A stretch of 64,000 bases of DNA from Notospermus geniculatus (lineage: Eukaryota > Nemertea > Pilidiophora > Heteronemertea > Lineidae), in the NCBI GenBank assembly GCA_002633025.1, contig NMRB01000123.1, positions 168,078 through 232,077 of the forward strand, given 5' to 3'. Shown here in pieces: positions 61,823 through 64,000 of this stretch. Under the pieces are notes generated by a model. It was not told the origin of the DNA. It worked only from the letters and a program-made list of their open reading frames with translations, and searched no databases. Position 1 is the stretch's first letter, and each line of letters begins with the position of its first letter. The translations under genes were made by a program, and so were the position numbers.

Positions 61823-63473
61823 GTATTGGTATCTGTTGCTGGTCCCAGTGAGAATGAACCACCCAGAAGAACTAACCGATCGCTGCTTCCCCGATCAGTA
61901 TCGCTAAAGAGATCCTGTTATAAATGGCCGCTGGGGACGTTATCGAAGTGACGACACTCAAATGTGTCCCTGCGGACATCAGCAGCTTACAACAGCCGTG
62001 CCATCCCATACTTCCCGAAGGAATAACCCATCAATACAATAGCTACAGCATATAAAAACAATTATTGTATCCCAATCGTTATACTTTATAGCTTCATTGC
62101 ATTTACCAATTCTCGGACGGGAAGAAGCCGGACGCTTTGCTTGACGACAATACGGCGTGGCGTCACCAGAGTAGAATTCCACGTTTTCTATTCTGTGAGC
62201 ATCAATCATCCGGGTTCTTTCAACGTGGTTCTAGGAACAGGGTTATGAACTCACAATCAAGGAAGGGATAAGGCATCTCTATTTTATACTTACATGTACT
62301 GTGGTTTGAAGAATTATGTAACACATTCCTAATGTCCATAATGAACGAAACAATAGGCCCAGTTCTGTTACTCTGCGGAAAGGAAAATGCTTTGTTCTTT
62401 CCTCTTCACTGCTTCCAAACAAAACATTTTCCTTTCCGCGTCCAAGTTGGCGGGGAAGTATGAATCGACCTAAGAAGTTTCCTTGACAACATACCAACGA
62501 ATTCACCACCGTTGGGCCTCGTCCACCCCAAAGTCAGTGGTGAATGTCCTGGCTGAGCACTCTACACAGCGCAGGGCCTATCCCTGTTACATGGACAATG
62601 TATGCGGACGTCAATGTGTGCCAACGATTCCTTACGATGCGTCTCCTCTCTGGAGCTCGTTTAGTGATGCTGACAGACCGTTATGTACCCACAACAACAA
62701 CCTCATCACCGACACCATCTTCCAGCTGACATCACATCTTTTTTATCCGAGTTTCCTTCTCCACAATGAAGAGGACACTTTATCATCCTTGGCATACCCC
62801 TGCCTCCCATACCAATTAAGCCTAATATCCCTGGGGGTTAACTAGCTAACTCTCGTGGGATACAATGCTTGTTTAACATCAAAGACCTCATTGGGCCACA
62901 ATGACCAGATCCGTGATGGCCATCCGTGGATTTCATTAGTATGCTCATGGAGACCTTGGTAAGAAGTGAAAATGTCGCTTTGAATGGTAGCAATGCCCTG
63001 AGGTGCTACCACAGGGACTGAGGCATGGTATTAATCACCCGTCAAACGGTAACCTAATGTTGCTGGGATGTACTGACAAGTTCCCCTATCAATGCGAAGA
63101 TGTCCTGACCCAAGTTCATTTCTCTCAATGATAGGCCATTCCCGAAAGCTTGATCTTGCAACTTTGCTATTTTTTATGTTCTTTTGCCATCGGAATGCAA
63201 TCGGTCGTCGACAGTTAGTTTCGTTCCTTGAAAACGATCATGTTCTGATGCAGAGAGAGGCGATTCAACACAACAGCTCCGTAAAGGACCTATCAGCATG
63301 TTCTCTTTATTCTCCAGATACCACAGCAAAACAGAGGGAAATGGAATACGTATGAAAACACCAATCGCCAAGTCAGATTTCAACACTGTTAACGGCGGTT
63401 TACACTAGGTTGCAACAAGTTGCAAGTTGCAGCAACTTGCAACTTGTTGCAAACTACCTGGGACGGTTTAAGG
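61823..63473. other. Non-coding; GTTGCA-rich stretch near the end
   Basis: No exon recognised. 63393-63470 repeats CAAGTTGCAAGTTGCAGC-like motifs and may be a relic of the neighbouring element. Confidence 0.4.
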
Positions 63474-64000
63474 CCCGTTTACACATGCAACTTTTCATAT
63501 GCAACTTCATGCAACTTGTTGCATAAACCTGATGAGACCAAAAAGTTTCATAAAAGTTGCATGTGTAAACGGGTCTGCAACTTGTTGCAACTCGATCACG
63601 CTGGAGGTTGCATCGAAGTTGCAAGTTGCTGCAACCTGCAACTAGTTGCAGTCCACCGGTTTTCGTTTACACATTGCAACATCCAGCGCGATAAGTTGCA
63701 AAAGTTAGCAACAAGTTGCATGAATTTGGGCGGGAACCCTTTGTTCCGCAGTCATTTTGGGTTTAGTATACGTCACATGATTTCTTGCTGTATTCTCATT
63801 GGTCAGCAACGTGCAACTTGTTGCAACTTCACCAGAAAATAGGATCTGGATCCTAAATTTGCAACACGTTGCAGTAATTTGCAACAAGTTGCAGTAGTTA
63901 GTTGCAACAAGTTCCATACCTGTTTACACAATGCAACTTTGATGAAATTTTTGGTCTCATCAGGTTTATGCAACAAGTTGCATGAAGTTGCATATGAAAA
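63474..64000. mobile_element. GTTGCA-rich TIR element cut by the window end
   Basis: 63491-63543 (TTTTCATATGCAACTTCATG...) is the reverse complement of the last ~53 bases of the window. The left end GGCCCGTTTACACATGCAAC has no partner yet because the window stops there. Confidence 0.8.

Overview
This is a 64 kb window of animal nuclear DNA. Genes are split into many short exons with GT..AG introns, all supported genes are mitochondrial, ER or membrane-transport proteins of animals, and the gaps hold a very high density of small inverted-repeat transposons. Repeated segments that look like two haplotypes placed side by side (single N at the joins, small indels, presence/absence of transposons) suggest a very heterozygous marine invertebrate, perhaps a cephalochordate, ambulacrarian or lophotrochozoan. 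I cannot name the species. Every supported gene is on the minus strand.

Layout. 134-2674: SUCLG2, GTP-forming succinyl-CoA ligase beta subunit, nine exons, C-terminus outside the window. 3167-5794: complete SUMF1 (formylglycine-generating enzyme, 399 residues, seven exons). 5390-8584: SETMAR-type histone methyltransferase without a transposase, plus a duplicated block (5390-6794 and 6796-8193, joined at a single N) that carries part of SUMF1 exon 1 and most of the SET exon. 9024-26165 and on to 34974: a tandem family of secreted metalloproteases. Gene A (9024-16349, 799 residues) and gene C (26013-34974, 772 residues) can each be assembled completely from 18 coding exons whose lengths add up in frame. 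The architecture is signal peptide, PAN/apple-like domain, ADAM-like prodomain, reprolysin-like metzincin domain with a HExxHxxGxxD zinc site, fucolectin (F5/8C-like) domain and two C-terminal ShKT domains. Between them lies B (19175-22637), which has only exons 1-9 and lacks the zinc site. All three share a recognisable promoter: E-box, CRE and TATA-like box upstream of a 5' UTR exon.

34975-41940 is mainly non-coding: a duplicated upstream block on both sides of a 690-base N gap, and possibly one small cysteine-rich exon. 41941-48970: an SLC6 GABA/taurine/creatine-type transporter, twelve exons covering TM2 to the C-terminus; the TM1 exon was not found. 48971-64000 is intronic or intergenic DNA with TIR elements and no exon that I can support.

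The most interesting content is the metalloprotease cluster: an unfamiliar domain combination, an aspartate in place of the third zinc-binding histidine, an exact tandem-duplication breakpoint that explains the truncated middle copy, and a promoter 17-mer kept unchanged in all three copies. SUMF1 next to SETMAR also matches human 3p26, with SLC6 transporters nearby at 3p25, so this may be an ancient linkage.
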